From Allotamlana fucoidanivorans (GTDB taxonomy: Bacteria; Bacteroidota; Bacteroidia; Flavobacteriales; Flavobacteriaceae): DNA of 64,000 nt. The notes beneath the pieces are model-generated. The model saw only the letters and a list, made by a program, of their open reading frames with translations, was not told the DNA's origin and did not search any database. Positions 45,145 to 53,645 of this stretch are shown in pieces; the first letter of the stretch is position 1; every line of letters starts with the position of its first letter. A program made the translations under genes and the position numbers. Location of the stretch: positions 1,798,001-1,862,000 of the forward strand of contig NZ_CP074074.1 in NCBI RefSeq assembly GCF_045788535.1, read 5' to 3'.

Positions 45145-46419
45145 ATGAAACTCTGGGATAAAGGCATATCTATCGATAAAAAAATAGAACAATTTACAGT
45201 TGGAAACGATAGAGAAATAGATATTCATATTGCAAAATATGATGTTATAGCATCAAAAGCACATGCTAAAATGTTGCATAAAATTGGCATTTTAACCACC
45301 ATAGAATTAGAACAACTTTTAGGAGGGTTACAAGTTTTAGAAAATGAAATTGAAGCAGGTGAATTTGTTATCGATGCGCAGTTTGAAGATGTTCATTCTA
45401 AAATAGAGTATGAATTAACAGCGACATTGGGCGAGGTAGGAAAAAAAATTCATACAGCACGTTCACGAAATGATCAAGTTTTGGTGGCTTGTCACCTGTA
45501 TTATAAAGAGAATTTAAAGCTAATTCAAAGCAAAACAAAGACCTTGTTTGATACACTGTTGCATTTGGCTGAGCAATACAAAGATAAAGTATTGCCAGGC
45601 TATACACATTTGCAAGTGGCTATGCCTTCATCATTTGGATTGTGGTTTTCTGCCTATGCAGAATTGATGATAGATGACGTTTTTCTATTAAATGCAGCCT
45701 TAAAAACGGTAGATCAAAATCCCTTGGGATCAGCTGCAGGATATGGTAGTTCTTTTCCTATTGATAGAGAATTTACTACTGAAGAAATGAACTTTGCTAC
45801 ATTAAAATACAACGTCGTTGCGGCACAGCTGGGACGCGGAAAAAATGAACGGACTATTGCTGCTGCTTTGGGTAGTTTAAGCAATACCTTAGCTCGTTTT
45901 GCTATGGATACTTGCTTGTATATGAGTCAGAATTTTGATTTTATATCCTTCCCAGATGAGCTCACCACAGGAAGCAGTATTATGCCGCATAAAAAGAACC
46001 CAGATGTATTTGAATTAATTAGAGGAAAATGTAATAAAATTCAAGCGCTTCAAGGGGAGATGCTTTTAATAACTAATAATTTACCGAGTGGTTATCACAG
46101 AGATTTTCAGTTGCTAAAAGAGAATATGATTGCAGCGTTTGAGGAAATAAAGGATATTCTTGATATTTTCAATTACTCGATTCAACAAATAATAATTAAA
46201 GATGTTAATATCAATGATGATAAGTACAAATACTTGTTCACGGTTGATAATATTAACACCTTGGTTGTAGAGGGGCAAAGTTTCAGAGAAGCTTATCAGA
46301 AAATTGGCGGACAAGTTCAAAATGGCACCTATGTACCTGATACCTCAAAAAAACACACCCATACAGGAAGCATTCATAATTTGAGTTTGGATAAAATACG
46401 CGATAAATTTCCTAAATAG
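45145..46419 (+). CDS. argH: Argininosuccinate lyase
   Basis: ArgH cleaves argininosuccinate to arginine and fumarate. The fumarase-superfamily signature GSSIMPHKKNPD lies near residues 277-288, and the substrate motifs HTARSRNDQV and PGYTHLQ are intact. The 424-residue length is slightly short of the usual 460 because the C-terminal lobe is compact. It is the last biosynthetic gene of the operon. Confidence 0.95.
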   Translation: MKLWDKGISIDKKIEQFTVGNDREIDIHIAKYDVIASKAHAKMLHKIGILTTIELEQLLGGLQVLENEIEAGEFVIDAQFEDVHSKIEYELTATLGEVGKKIHTARSRNDQVLVACHLYYKENLKLIQSKTKTLFDTLLHLAEQYKDKVLPGYTHLQVAMPSSFGLWFSAYAELMIDDVFLLNAALKTVDQNPLGSAAGYGSSFPIDREFTTEEMNFATLKYNVVAAQLGRGKNERTIAAALGSLSNTLARFAMDTCLYMSQNFDFISFPDELTTGSSIMPHKKNPDVFELIRGKCNKIQALQGEMLLITNNLPSGYHRDFQLLKENMIAAFEEIKDILDIFNYSIQQIIIKDVNINDDKYKYLFTVDNINTLVVEGQSFREAYQKIGGQVQNGTYVPDTSKKHTHTGSIHNLSLDKIRDKFPK

Positions 46420-46433
46420 AGAGTAGTAAGGAT

Positions 46434-47342
46434 ATGAGACTATTTTTTTTATGGTTTTGTTTTATTGGACTTAATATGGGGCATGCACAGGTTAAAACGA
46501 TAGAAATTTGGGATAGTAACATACCCAATAGCCAAGAAACAGAACAAGAGGAGGTGGTTGAAAAAACAGACATTACAAGAATCACACTTGTAAAAACACC
46601 AACATTACAAATTTTTCTGCCAGCCAAAAAAAGTGCCACAGGACAGGGTGTAATAATCTGTCCTGGCGGCGGGTATCGCAGTTTATCATATGATTGGGAA
46701 GGGACAGATGTTGCCAAATGGTTTAATAGTAAAGGTATTGCAGCATTTGTTTTAAAAAGCAGGTTACCACTTTCCAAATCATTAAAAGTACCGCATAAAG
46801 CGCCTTTGCAGGATGCGCAACGTGCTATGAGATGGGTGAGATATCACGCTGCTGAGTTTAATATAAAACCAGATCAAATTGGTATTATGGGATTTTCTGC
46901 TGGAGGTCATTTGGCGGGCACATTAAGTACACAGTTTAACAAACAAAATGAGTTTGAAGAACAACCCTTAGATACCATTTCAGCCAGACCAGATTTTTCT
47001 ATATTGATATATCCCGTAGTTACCTTGAAACATGATTACACCCATAAAGGATCTCGCAACAATTTGTTGGGAAAAGATGCCGATGAAAATCTGAAACACC
47101 AGTACTCAAATGAACTTCATGTTACTGAAAATTCACCTCCAACATTTATAGTACATTCTGGTGATGATAAAGCAGTGCCGGTAGAGAATAGTCTGCAATT
47201 ATATAAGGTTTTAAATAATCATGGTGTTAAGGCTGAATTACATGTGTATCCTTTTGGTGGCCACGGATATGGTTTAGCTGTGGGGAATGCGTATTTAGAG
47301 ACCTGGACTGATAGATTACACGTTTGGTTAAGCAATCTTTAA
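46434..47342 (+). CDS. Secreted alpha/beta hydrolase (esterase-like)
   Basis: The 302-residue protein has a signal peptide (hydrophobic residues 3-17, AHAQ cleavage) and an alpha/beta-hydrolase fold of the BD-FAE/acetyl-xylan-esterase type. The oxyanion segment is VIICPGGGYRSLSYDWEG, the nucleophile elbow GFSAGGHLAG, the acid HSGDDKAVPVEN and the histidine FGGHGYG. It probably removes acyl groups from polysaccharides. It is only 14 bases after argH and may be read from the arginine transcript, but its function points to the glycoside hydrolases downstream. Confidence 0.8.
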   Translation: MRLFFLWFCFIGLNMGHAQVKTIEIWDSNIPNSQETEQEEVVEKTDITRITLVKTPTLQIFLPAKKSATGQGVIICPGGGYRSLSYDWEGTDVAKWFNSKGIAAFVLKSRLPLSKSLKVPHKAPLQDAQRAMRWVRYHAAEFNIKPDQIGIMGFSAGGHLAGTLSTQFNKQNEFEEQPLDTISARPDFSILIYPVVTLKHDYTHKGSRNNLLGKDADENLKHQYSNELHVTENSPPTFIVHSGDDKAVPVENSLQLYKVLNNHGVKAELHVYPFGGHGYGLAVGNAYLETWTDRLHVWLSNL

Positions 47343-47403
47343 TAGTTTAAAAACCCAACTTTTTTTGTAAATCACACTGTATTCATTTGATTAAGTGTTT
47401 GGT

Positions 47404-47418
47404 TGTAGCGCTTGTACA
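47404..47418. promoter_or_regulatory. LacI-type operator-like site upstream of the GH50 gene
   Basis: TGTAGCGCTTGTACA has TGTA/TACA arms and the central GCGC typical of LacI-family operators. It lies 76 bases before the GH50 start. The inner TAGCGCTTGTA recurs at 35049-35059. Confidence 0.4.
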
Positions 47419-47493
47419 GTTTTTGTAAAGTACAAGAATCTGTTTTTATTTTTTTGAAGATTATATTTATGCATCAACTAAATTAGACTCAAA

Positions 47494-49596
47494 ATGAATA
47501 GCATACACCACCGTATTTTTTTGTTATTATTTTCTTTTTCAGTTTTTCTTTCTTGTAAGAAGCAAATAGATGAAACGAAAGAGTATGTGCTTTTTGATTT
47601 TGAACAAGAGAATCAGTTAAAAGTAGAAGGAGTTGTAGACGCGTCATACAAAGTAATTGAGTCTGGGACAACTAAATTGTTACAGGTAAAAACAGGGCAT
47701 CAGGTGTCGAAACCTACTATTGTTTTAAAACAACCAGATAATGTAAATTGGGATTTAAAAGGATACCATCAAGTAAAAGCTGATGTTGCTAATATTGGTG
47801 ATTCTTACATGCAAGTTGAAATGTTTGTAGGCGATGATCCAGATGGTTTAATTAAATGGTATTGTTCAGATTACGTAGATTTAAATCCGGGTGAGAAAAA
47901 GGCAATAACAGTTGATTTAGCCTGGACACCATGGGTGTTTTCGCCTCAATTGAAAGTTGAAGGCATGCGGGGTATACCTGGTTCATTGAAAACAGATATT
48001 GATGCTATTAAAGAAATAAGCTTTTGTTCACGTTATGCCTCATCAAATAATACATTTACTATTGATAATATTCGAGCCGAAGGCAAATTAGAAGTACGAG
48101 ATACTTCAGGTTTTTTTCCATTTGTAGACAAGTTTGGCCAATATAAACACAACGATTGGAAGGGAAAAATACATGCTGAAGAAGAATTAAAACAAGTGGC
48201 AGAAGTTAATTTAGAAAAGCTCTTGGAAAAGAGTGGGCCAGAGGAAAGAGGAACTTATGGAGGCTGGACAGGTGGTCCTAAATTAGAAGCCACAGGCTTT
48301 TTTAGAACAGAGAAGTACAAAGGTAAATGGTGGCTGGTTGATCCGGAAGGGTATTTGTTTTGGACGGCTGGGGTGAATTGTGTTTCTCCAAATAGTGCAC
48401 ATACAGGGACTTCAGGAAGAGAACATTATTTTGAGACATTACCAAAAGCAGAGGGCGAGTATGCTAAGTTTTATGGTGAAGGCGGAAGAGCTTCTCATGG
48501 GTTTTACAGTAAAATAGATTCATATACATCTTTTAATTTTTATCAGAGTAATTTGTTTAAAAAGTTTGACTATGATTGGCAGTATAAGTTTTCAGATTTA
48601 GCACATTTAAGGTTTAAGAGCTGGGGATTAAATACGATTGGATTTGTTTCTGATATTTGGACAACCAGACAACAAAAAACGGCATATGTGGGATCTATTT
48701 GGATTAGGAATACACCAAAAATTCAAGGATCTGAAGGATTTTGGGGAAGGTTTCATGATGTGTTTGATCCAAAATTTGAAAAGGCTGTTAAGGCATCAAT
48801 GGCATCTCAAAAAGAAGGCGCTTATGATGCTTGGTGCATCGGCTACTTTGTGGATAATGAATTGTCTTGGGGTGATTTGGGATCATTGTCCATTGGTGTG
48901 TTGAGGAGCCCTGAAACACAAATTGCAAAACATGTTTTCGTTCAAGATTTAACAGATAAGTATACCACTATACAAGCTTTGAATCAATCTTGGGGAACGT
49001 CACATCAATCCTGGGAAGCTTTGCTTAAATCAACTGAAACACCAGATATGAATAAAGCTATGCCAGATTTAGTCGATTTTTATAGAAAAATTGCTGAAAC
49101 GTATTTTAAGACCATAAAGGAAGAATTGCAGATAATTGCACCTAAACAAAATTATTTAGGTTGTCGTTTTGCTTGGGCTAATAATGATGTGGTGTTAACG
49201 GCAGCAAGCAAGTATATGGATATTATGAGCTTCAATAAATATGAGTATAGCGTAGAAAATATCGGTCTGCCAAAAGGTGTAGATAAACCCATTTTAATTG
49301 GTGAATTTCATTTTGGAGCTGTTGATAGAGGTATGTTTCATGCAGGTGTTAAGAAAGCAGAAAGTCAGGAGGATAGAGGTGAAAAGTATCAAAGCTACAT
49401 TCAAGGTGCATTAAGAAACCCTTCAGTTATTGGTGCGCATTGGTTTCAGTATATCGATGAACCGCTCACTGGAAGGTTTGATGGTGAAAATTATAATATT
49501 GGGCTTGTTGATGTTTGTGATAATCCTTACGAAGCGTTGGTTGAAAAAATTAGAGAAACAACCTATGGCATGTACTCTTATAGAATGAGTCATTAA
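47494..49596 (+). CDS. GH50-type beta-agarase lipoprotein
   Basis: The 700-residue protein has a lipoprotein signal (FSFSVFLSCKK, cysteine about 21) and a beta-sandwich N-terminal domain (about 30-200). The catalytic TIM barrel carries GH50-like signatures: FGQYKHNDWKGK, WWLVDPEGYLFWTAGVNCV and REHYFETLP. The acid/base candidate is E456 in YFVDNELSWG and the nucleophile is E604 in ILIGEFHFG. GH50 enzymes cleave beta-1,4 bonds of agarose, often in an exo mode. With the following GH16 gene it forms a small agarolytic pair. Surface attachment is suggested by the lipobox. Confidence 0.82.
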   Translation: MNSIHHRIFLLLFSFSVFLSCKKQIDETKEYVLFDFEQENQLKVEGVVDASYKVIESGTTKLLQVKTGHQVSKPTIVLKQPDNVNWDLKGYHQVKADVANIGDSYMQVEMFVGDDPDGLIKWYCSDYVDLNPGEKKAITVDLAWTPWVFSPQLKVEGMRGIPGSLKTDIDAIKEISFCSRYASSNNTFTIDNIRAEGKLEVRDTSGFFPFVDKFGQYKHNDWKGKIHAEEELKQVAEVNLEKLLEKSGPEERGTYGGWTGGPKLEATGFFRTEKYKGKWWLVDPEGYLFWTAGVNCVSPNSAHTGTSGREHYFETLPKAEGEYAKFYGEGGRASHGFYSKIDSYTSFNFYQSNLFKKFDYDWQYKFSDLAHLRFKSWGLNTIGFVSDIWTTRQQKTAYVGSIWIRNTPKIQGSEGFWGRFHDVFDPKFEKAVKASMASQKEGAYDAWCIGYFVDNELSWGDLGSLSIGVLRSPETQIAKHVFVQDLTDKYTTIQALNQSWGTSHQSWEALLKSTETPDMNKAMPDLVDFYRKIAETYFKTIKEELQIIAPKQNYLGCRFAWANNDVVLTAASKYMDIMSFNKYEYSVENIGLPKGVDKPILIGEFHFGAVDRGMFHAGVKKAESQEDRGEKYQSYIQGALRNPSVIGAHWFQYIDEPLTGRFDGENYNIGLVDVCDNPYEALVEKIRETTYGMYSYRMSH

Positions 49597-49728
49597 TTTC
49601 GTTCAATCGGTAAAAATAGACATCGGTAATTGGGATAATTTATTGAAAGTTTAGTTTTTTTCCAGTGTTAGCTTCCTTGTAATTGAAGCTGAGTTGGTAT
49701 TTTTACTAAAATAATTTTTCAATATATT

Positions 49729-50958
49729 ATGCTTAATAAATATTTGCCCCTAACATTATGTTGTAGTTTAATCATTTTTGCTTCATGCAGTAAAAGTGAC
49801 GCCACAGAAGATGATCCTGAAGTTACCCCAATTCTAACAATGGTTAATACTAAAATTCCAGAGAAAACCGCCGTCTATTCAGACGTTTTAGTAGGAGGAA
49901 CTATTTCCTATGGGAATGACGATTTTCAGAGCATAGAGCAAGGTGTCGTTTGGGCCGAAACAGAGCTTCCTACAATTAATGATAACAAACAAGTGGTTTC
50001 ATCAACGTCAAATGATTTTACTACTACCATTTCAGAATTAAAAGGTAATGCTAAATACTATTTCAGAGCCTATTTGTCTAGTAATTCTGAAACAATTTAT
50101 GGAGATCAAAAAGATATTACCACAGATAAAGCACCGAGCCCAGTTGCTTTTTTACCAGATCCTGGTAATGGAAAAATGTGGGTTATTCAACCTGAGTTTT
50201 CCAATGAGTTTGAATATAGTGATAAGACTGATTCTCAATTTTCAGATGATTGGCAAGATTCGTTTTTCAATGGCTGGACAGGACCTAAAAAGTCTGGTAC
50301 GGCTACAACATCAACGGTTTATACTCCGGAAAATTCTTCAATACAAGATGGTAAACTTGTGTATAAAGCGACTATTGATGGTAATAATGTGCATACGGGT
50401 TGTGTAACATCAAAAGCCAAAGTAGGATATCCGCTATATATGGAAGCGCGGGCAAAAATAAGTGAATCATCGTTAGCTACGGCTGTATGGCTATTAAGTG
50501 AAGACTCTACTCAGGAAATAGATAATTTGGAAGCTTATGGTAGTAAAGACAACGATTATTTTTCAAAAAGATTACATTTAAGTCATCATACGTTTATAAG
50601 AGATCCGTTTCAAGATTATCAACCCAAAGGGCCAGAAACCTATTATGCTGATGGAAAAGGAACACAGTGGGCAGATGATTATCATAATTATGGAATACTG
50701 TGGTTAGATCCTTGGACACTTAAATATTATGTTGATGGCGAATTAGTAAGAGAAACACCTACTGATGAAATAGATCCGTTGAACTATACAAATGGCACAG
50801 GTTTAAATAAGGATATGTATCTTATTATATCGGCTGCGGCACAACCTTGGCGAGAGACAGTAGGGCAGGTTGAGGATTATACAACTGATCCTTCTGTTAT
50901 TAGTGAAGCACGTTCAACTTCTAAATTTGAATACATTCGAACCTATAAACCAGAGTAA
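49729..50958 (+). CDS. GH16 family agarase/porphyranase-like lipoprotein
   Basis: The 409-residue protein has a lipoprotein signal (C20 in IFASCSKS). An FN3-like domain (about 35-130, CGVVWAE-type strand pattern and YFRAYLSSN) precedes a GH16 jelly roll (about 145-409). The retaining active site E-x-D-x-x-E is seen as E263, D265 and E268 in QEIDNLEAYG. The LEAYG continuation is typical of GH16 enzymes on agar-type galactans. Agarase versus porphyranase cannot be settled by eye. A terminator follows. Confidence 0.85.
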   Translation: MLNKYLPLTLCCSLIIFASCSKSDATEDDPEVTPILTMVNTKIPEKTAVYSDVLVGGTISYGNDDFQSIEQGVVWAETELPTINDNKQVVSSTSNDFTTTISELKGNAKYYFRAYLSSNSETIYGDQKDITTDKAPSPVAFLPDPGNGKMWVIQPEFSNEFEYSDKTDSQFSDDWQDSFFNGWTGPKKSGTATTSTVYTPENSSIQDGKLVYKATIDGNNVHTGCVTSKAKVGYPLYMEARAKISESSLATAVWLLSEDSTQEIDNLEAYGSKDNDYFSKRLHLSHHTFIRDPFQDYQPKGPETYYADGKGTQWADDYHNYGILWLDPWTLKYYVDGELVRETPTDEIDPLNYTNGTGLNKDMYLIISAAAQPWRETVGQVEDYTTDPSVISEARSTSKFEYIRTYKPE

Positions 50959-51044
50959 TTTAGGCTGTATGATTAAAGATTAAGGTTAAATTTAGTTTGA
51001 GTGAACGGAATTCAATATGAGAATATCGTACTAGGTATAAAAAT

Positions 51045-51076
51045 AAAGCGCATTTGTAAAAAAATGCGCTTTTTTT
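51045..51076. terminator. Terminator between GH16 and leuB
   Basis: AAAGCGCATTT (51045-51055) pairs perfectly with AAATGCGCTTT (51062-51072) and runs into further T. It lies between convergent genes and works best for the plus strand. Confidence 0.85.
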
Positions 51077-51125
51077 GGACGTCCCATTATGTTCAGTTTA
51101 ATAGTTTGTTGACTAACTCAAATAA

Positions 51126-52244
51126 TTAAATAATAGTGGATTGTCCTAAATGTATATTAGTAAAGTTTAGATTTGTTTCATCGGGATTATTAATAAAATC
51201 TTCAATAAAATCACCTACTTTAGTAGTACTTATATTGTCATATTTGTTATTTAAATCGGGAGTGGTTATATGAAGTTTCAACGATTTATCTACACCTTCG
51301 CGTACCAGAGCTGCTTCATCATCTAACCCAAAATGATCCAGTAACATAGCGGCCGACAAAATAGAGGCAATGGGGTTTGCAATACCTTTATTAGCTGCTT
51401 TTGTATAAGCTCCGTGAATGGGCTCAAACATGGCATGCTTATCACCTAAAGAAGCAGAGGCCAATAATCCTATTGATCCTACAATAACACTTGCTTCTTC
51501 TGATAAAATATCCCCAAACATATTTTCGGTTAAAATAACATCAAACTGTCTTGGGTTAATAATCAGCTCCATAGCTGCATTGTCAATATACATATAACTC
51601 ACTTCAACATTAGAATATTGAAGCGCTATTTCTTTAACTATACGGCGCCAAAGCCTTGAGCTTTCCAGAACATTTGCTTTATCAACCAAGGTTAATTTTC
51701 GTTTTCTTGATTGTGCCGCCTTAAAAGCGCCATGAGCAATACGTTCTATTTCAAAACGCTGATAGGTGCAAACATCTGAAGCCGTGTTACCATCGTCACT
51801 TAAATGCCTTTCTCCAAAATAAATACCTCCGGTAAGTTCTCTATAAATGACAAGGTTTGTATCTTTTATCTGCTTAACTTTTAGTGAAGATTTGTTTAGT
51901 AAATCTTCATAGGCTATGACAGGTCTTATATTAGTATGCAAACCAAGAGCTTTTCTTATGCCCAAAAGACCTTGTTCAGGTCTTACTTTGGCATCTGGAT
52001 CATGATCATAGGCAGGGCTACCAATAGCTCCAAATAGAACAGCATCAGCTTCTTTACAAATGTTAACGGTCTCTTCTGGTAACGGATTTCCAGTTTTATC
52101 CATGGCACTTGAGCCCACAAGTGCTTTTCTGAAAGTAAATACATGGTTAAATTCCATGGCTATGGCTTTCAAAACCTTGACGGCTTGTGCAGTAACTTCT
52201 GGTCCAATACCATCTCCAGGTAAAACAGCAATATTTAATTTCAT
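51126..52244 (-). CDS. leuB: 3-isopropylmalate dehydrogenase
   Basis: LeuB oxidatively decarboxylates 3-isopropylmalate in leucine synthesis. The 372-residue protein shows LPGDGIGPEVTAQAVKVL at the N-terminus and the metal-binding motif NMFGDILSEEAS near 241-252, where the aspartate of GDILSDE-type motifs binds Mg. It lies downstream of leuA by 77 bases. leuC and leuD are not in the window on this strand. Confidence 0.95.
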   Translation of the reverse strand: MKLNIAVLPGDGIGPEVTAQAVKVLKAIAMEFNHVFTFRKALVGSSAMDKTGNPLPEETVNICKEADAVLFGAIGSPAYDHDPDAKVRPEQGLLGIRKALGLHTNIRPVIAYEDLLNKSSLKVKQIKDTNLVIYRELTGGIYFGERHLSDDGNTASDVCTYQRFEIERIAHGAFKAAQSRKRKLTLVDKANVLESSRLWRRIVKEIALQYSNVEVSYMYIDNAAMELIINPRQFDVILTENMFGDILSEEASVIVGSIGLLASASLGDKHAMFEPIHGAYTKAANKGIANPIASILSAAMLLDHFGLDDEAALVREGVDKSLKLHITTPDLNNKYDNISTTKVGDFIEDFINNPDETNLNFTNIHLGQSTII

Positions 52245-52321
52245 GGGTTATTCAAAGTGCTTTAAAGAGAAAATGTATTTGTAAATTAGCTAATTGTTAT
52301 AAATAATTGAAATATATTCGA

Positions 52322-53497
52322 TTAAGAGGATGTAATTTCTTTATAAATCTTGCTGCTTTCAATGATTTTATGAATATCATTATCATCTACTTCCTTTTTC
52401 TTATCAGCAAAATCTAAGAAATCTGTGTAAATTTCATCCAATTGAAGTTTGGTTAACTCGTATCCTACATTTTTGGCTCGGTAGGCTAAAGCCGCTCTAC
52501 CACTTCTAGCGGTAAGTACAATGGCCGATTCTGTTACACCCACATCTTTAGGGTCGATAATTTCATAGGTTTCACGATTCTTAATAACGCCATCTTGATG
52601 TATACCAGAACTGTGGGCAAAAGCATTAGCACCTACAATGGCCTTGTTAGGCTGTGTATAAATACCCATACTGTCTGATACCAATTGGCTTATACCATAA
52701 AGCATTTCGGTTTGAATACCCGTATCAAGGTTTAAGTAAGGGTGTTGTTTTAAAATCATAACTACCTCTTCTAAAGCGGTATTGCCTGCACGCTCACCAA
52801 TACCGTTAATAGTACATTCTATTTGTCGGGCACCATTAATAACCCCTTCAATGGAGTTGGCGGTAGCCAAACCTAAATCATTATGACAATGACACGATAA
52901 AATGGCTTTATCAATACCAGTTACGTTTTCTTTTAAGTATTTAATTTTTGCACCATATTCGTGTGGTAAACAATACCCAGTGGTGTCTGGAATATTTAAA
53001 ACTGTAGCACCAGCTTTTATTACCGCTTCACAAACACGCGCTAAATAGTCGTTATCTGTTCTACCAGCATCTTCAGCGTAAAATTCAACATCTTCTACAA
53101 ACGTTTTGGCATAGGCCACGGCTTTTACAGCGCGCTCAATGATATCTTCTCGCGTCGATTTAAACTTGAATTTTATATGCGAATCAGACGTTCCTATACC
53201 TGTATGGATTCTTGCTGTTTTGGCATATTTTAATGCTTCGGCAGCTACTTTTATATCATTTTCAACAGAACGGGTTAAACCACAAACGGTTGCATTCTTT
53301 ACAATTTTTGAAATCTCTTCAACTGACTTAAAATCGCCTGGACTTGATACTGGAAAACCAGCTTCGATGATATCAACGCCTAAATTATCAAGCTGTTCGG
53401 CAATAATCAATTTTTGTTCAGTATTCAATTTACAACCAGGGACTTGTTCGCCATCTCTTAGGGTTGTATCAAAAATTTGGACTCTATTATCAGACAT
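52322..53497 (-). CDS. leuA: 2-isopropylmalate synthase, short form
   Basis: LeuA condenses ketoisovalerate and acetyl-CoA. The TIM-barrel catalytic domain is complete (FDTTLRDGEQVPG at 9-21, CHCHNDLGLATANS near 201-214, AHSSGIHQDG near 293-302). The 391-residue chain stops where the roughly 120-residue leucine-binding LeuA dimer domain usually begins. Feedback by leucine at that site is therefore absent. Related homocitrate or citramalate synthases are the alternative, but adjacency to leuB favours LeuA. Confidence 0.88.
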   Translation of the reverse strand: MSDNRVQIFDTTLRDGEQVPGCKLNTEQKLIIAEQLDNLGVDIIEAGFPVSSPGDFKSVEEISKIVKNATVCGLTRSVENDIKVAAEALKYAKTARIHTGIGTSDSHIKFKFKSTREDIIERAVKAVAYAKTFVEDVEFYAEDAGRTDNDYLARVCEAVIKAGATVLNIPDTTGYCLPHEYGAKIKYLKENVTGIDKAILSCHCHNDLGLATANSIEGVINGARQIECTINGIGERAGNTALEEVVMILKQHPYLNLDTGIQTEMLYGISQLVSDSMGIYTQPNKAIVGANAFAHSSGIHQDGVIKNRETYEIIDPKDVGVTESAIVLTARSGRAALAYRAKNVGYELTKLQLDEIYTDFLDFADKKKEVDDNDIHKIIESSKIYKEITSS

Positions 53498-53645
53498 TTA
53501 TTAAAATATATTTTCGTATTGATTTACGAATGTATATTTTGGTTTTGTAAAAATGGAATTCTACATTTGTTTTTTACGATGTTAAACACAATGAATGTTT
53601 TGTTAAAAAGCTTATAATAAGAGTTTTACATCTGTTTTTGTAACT

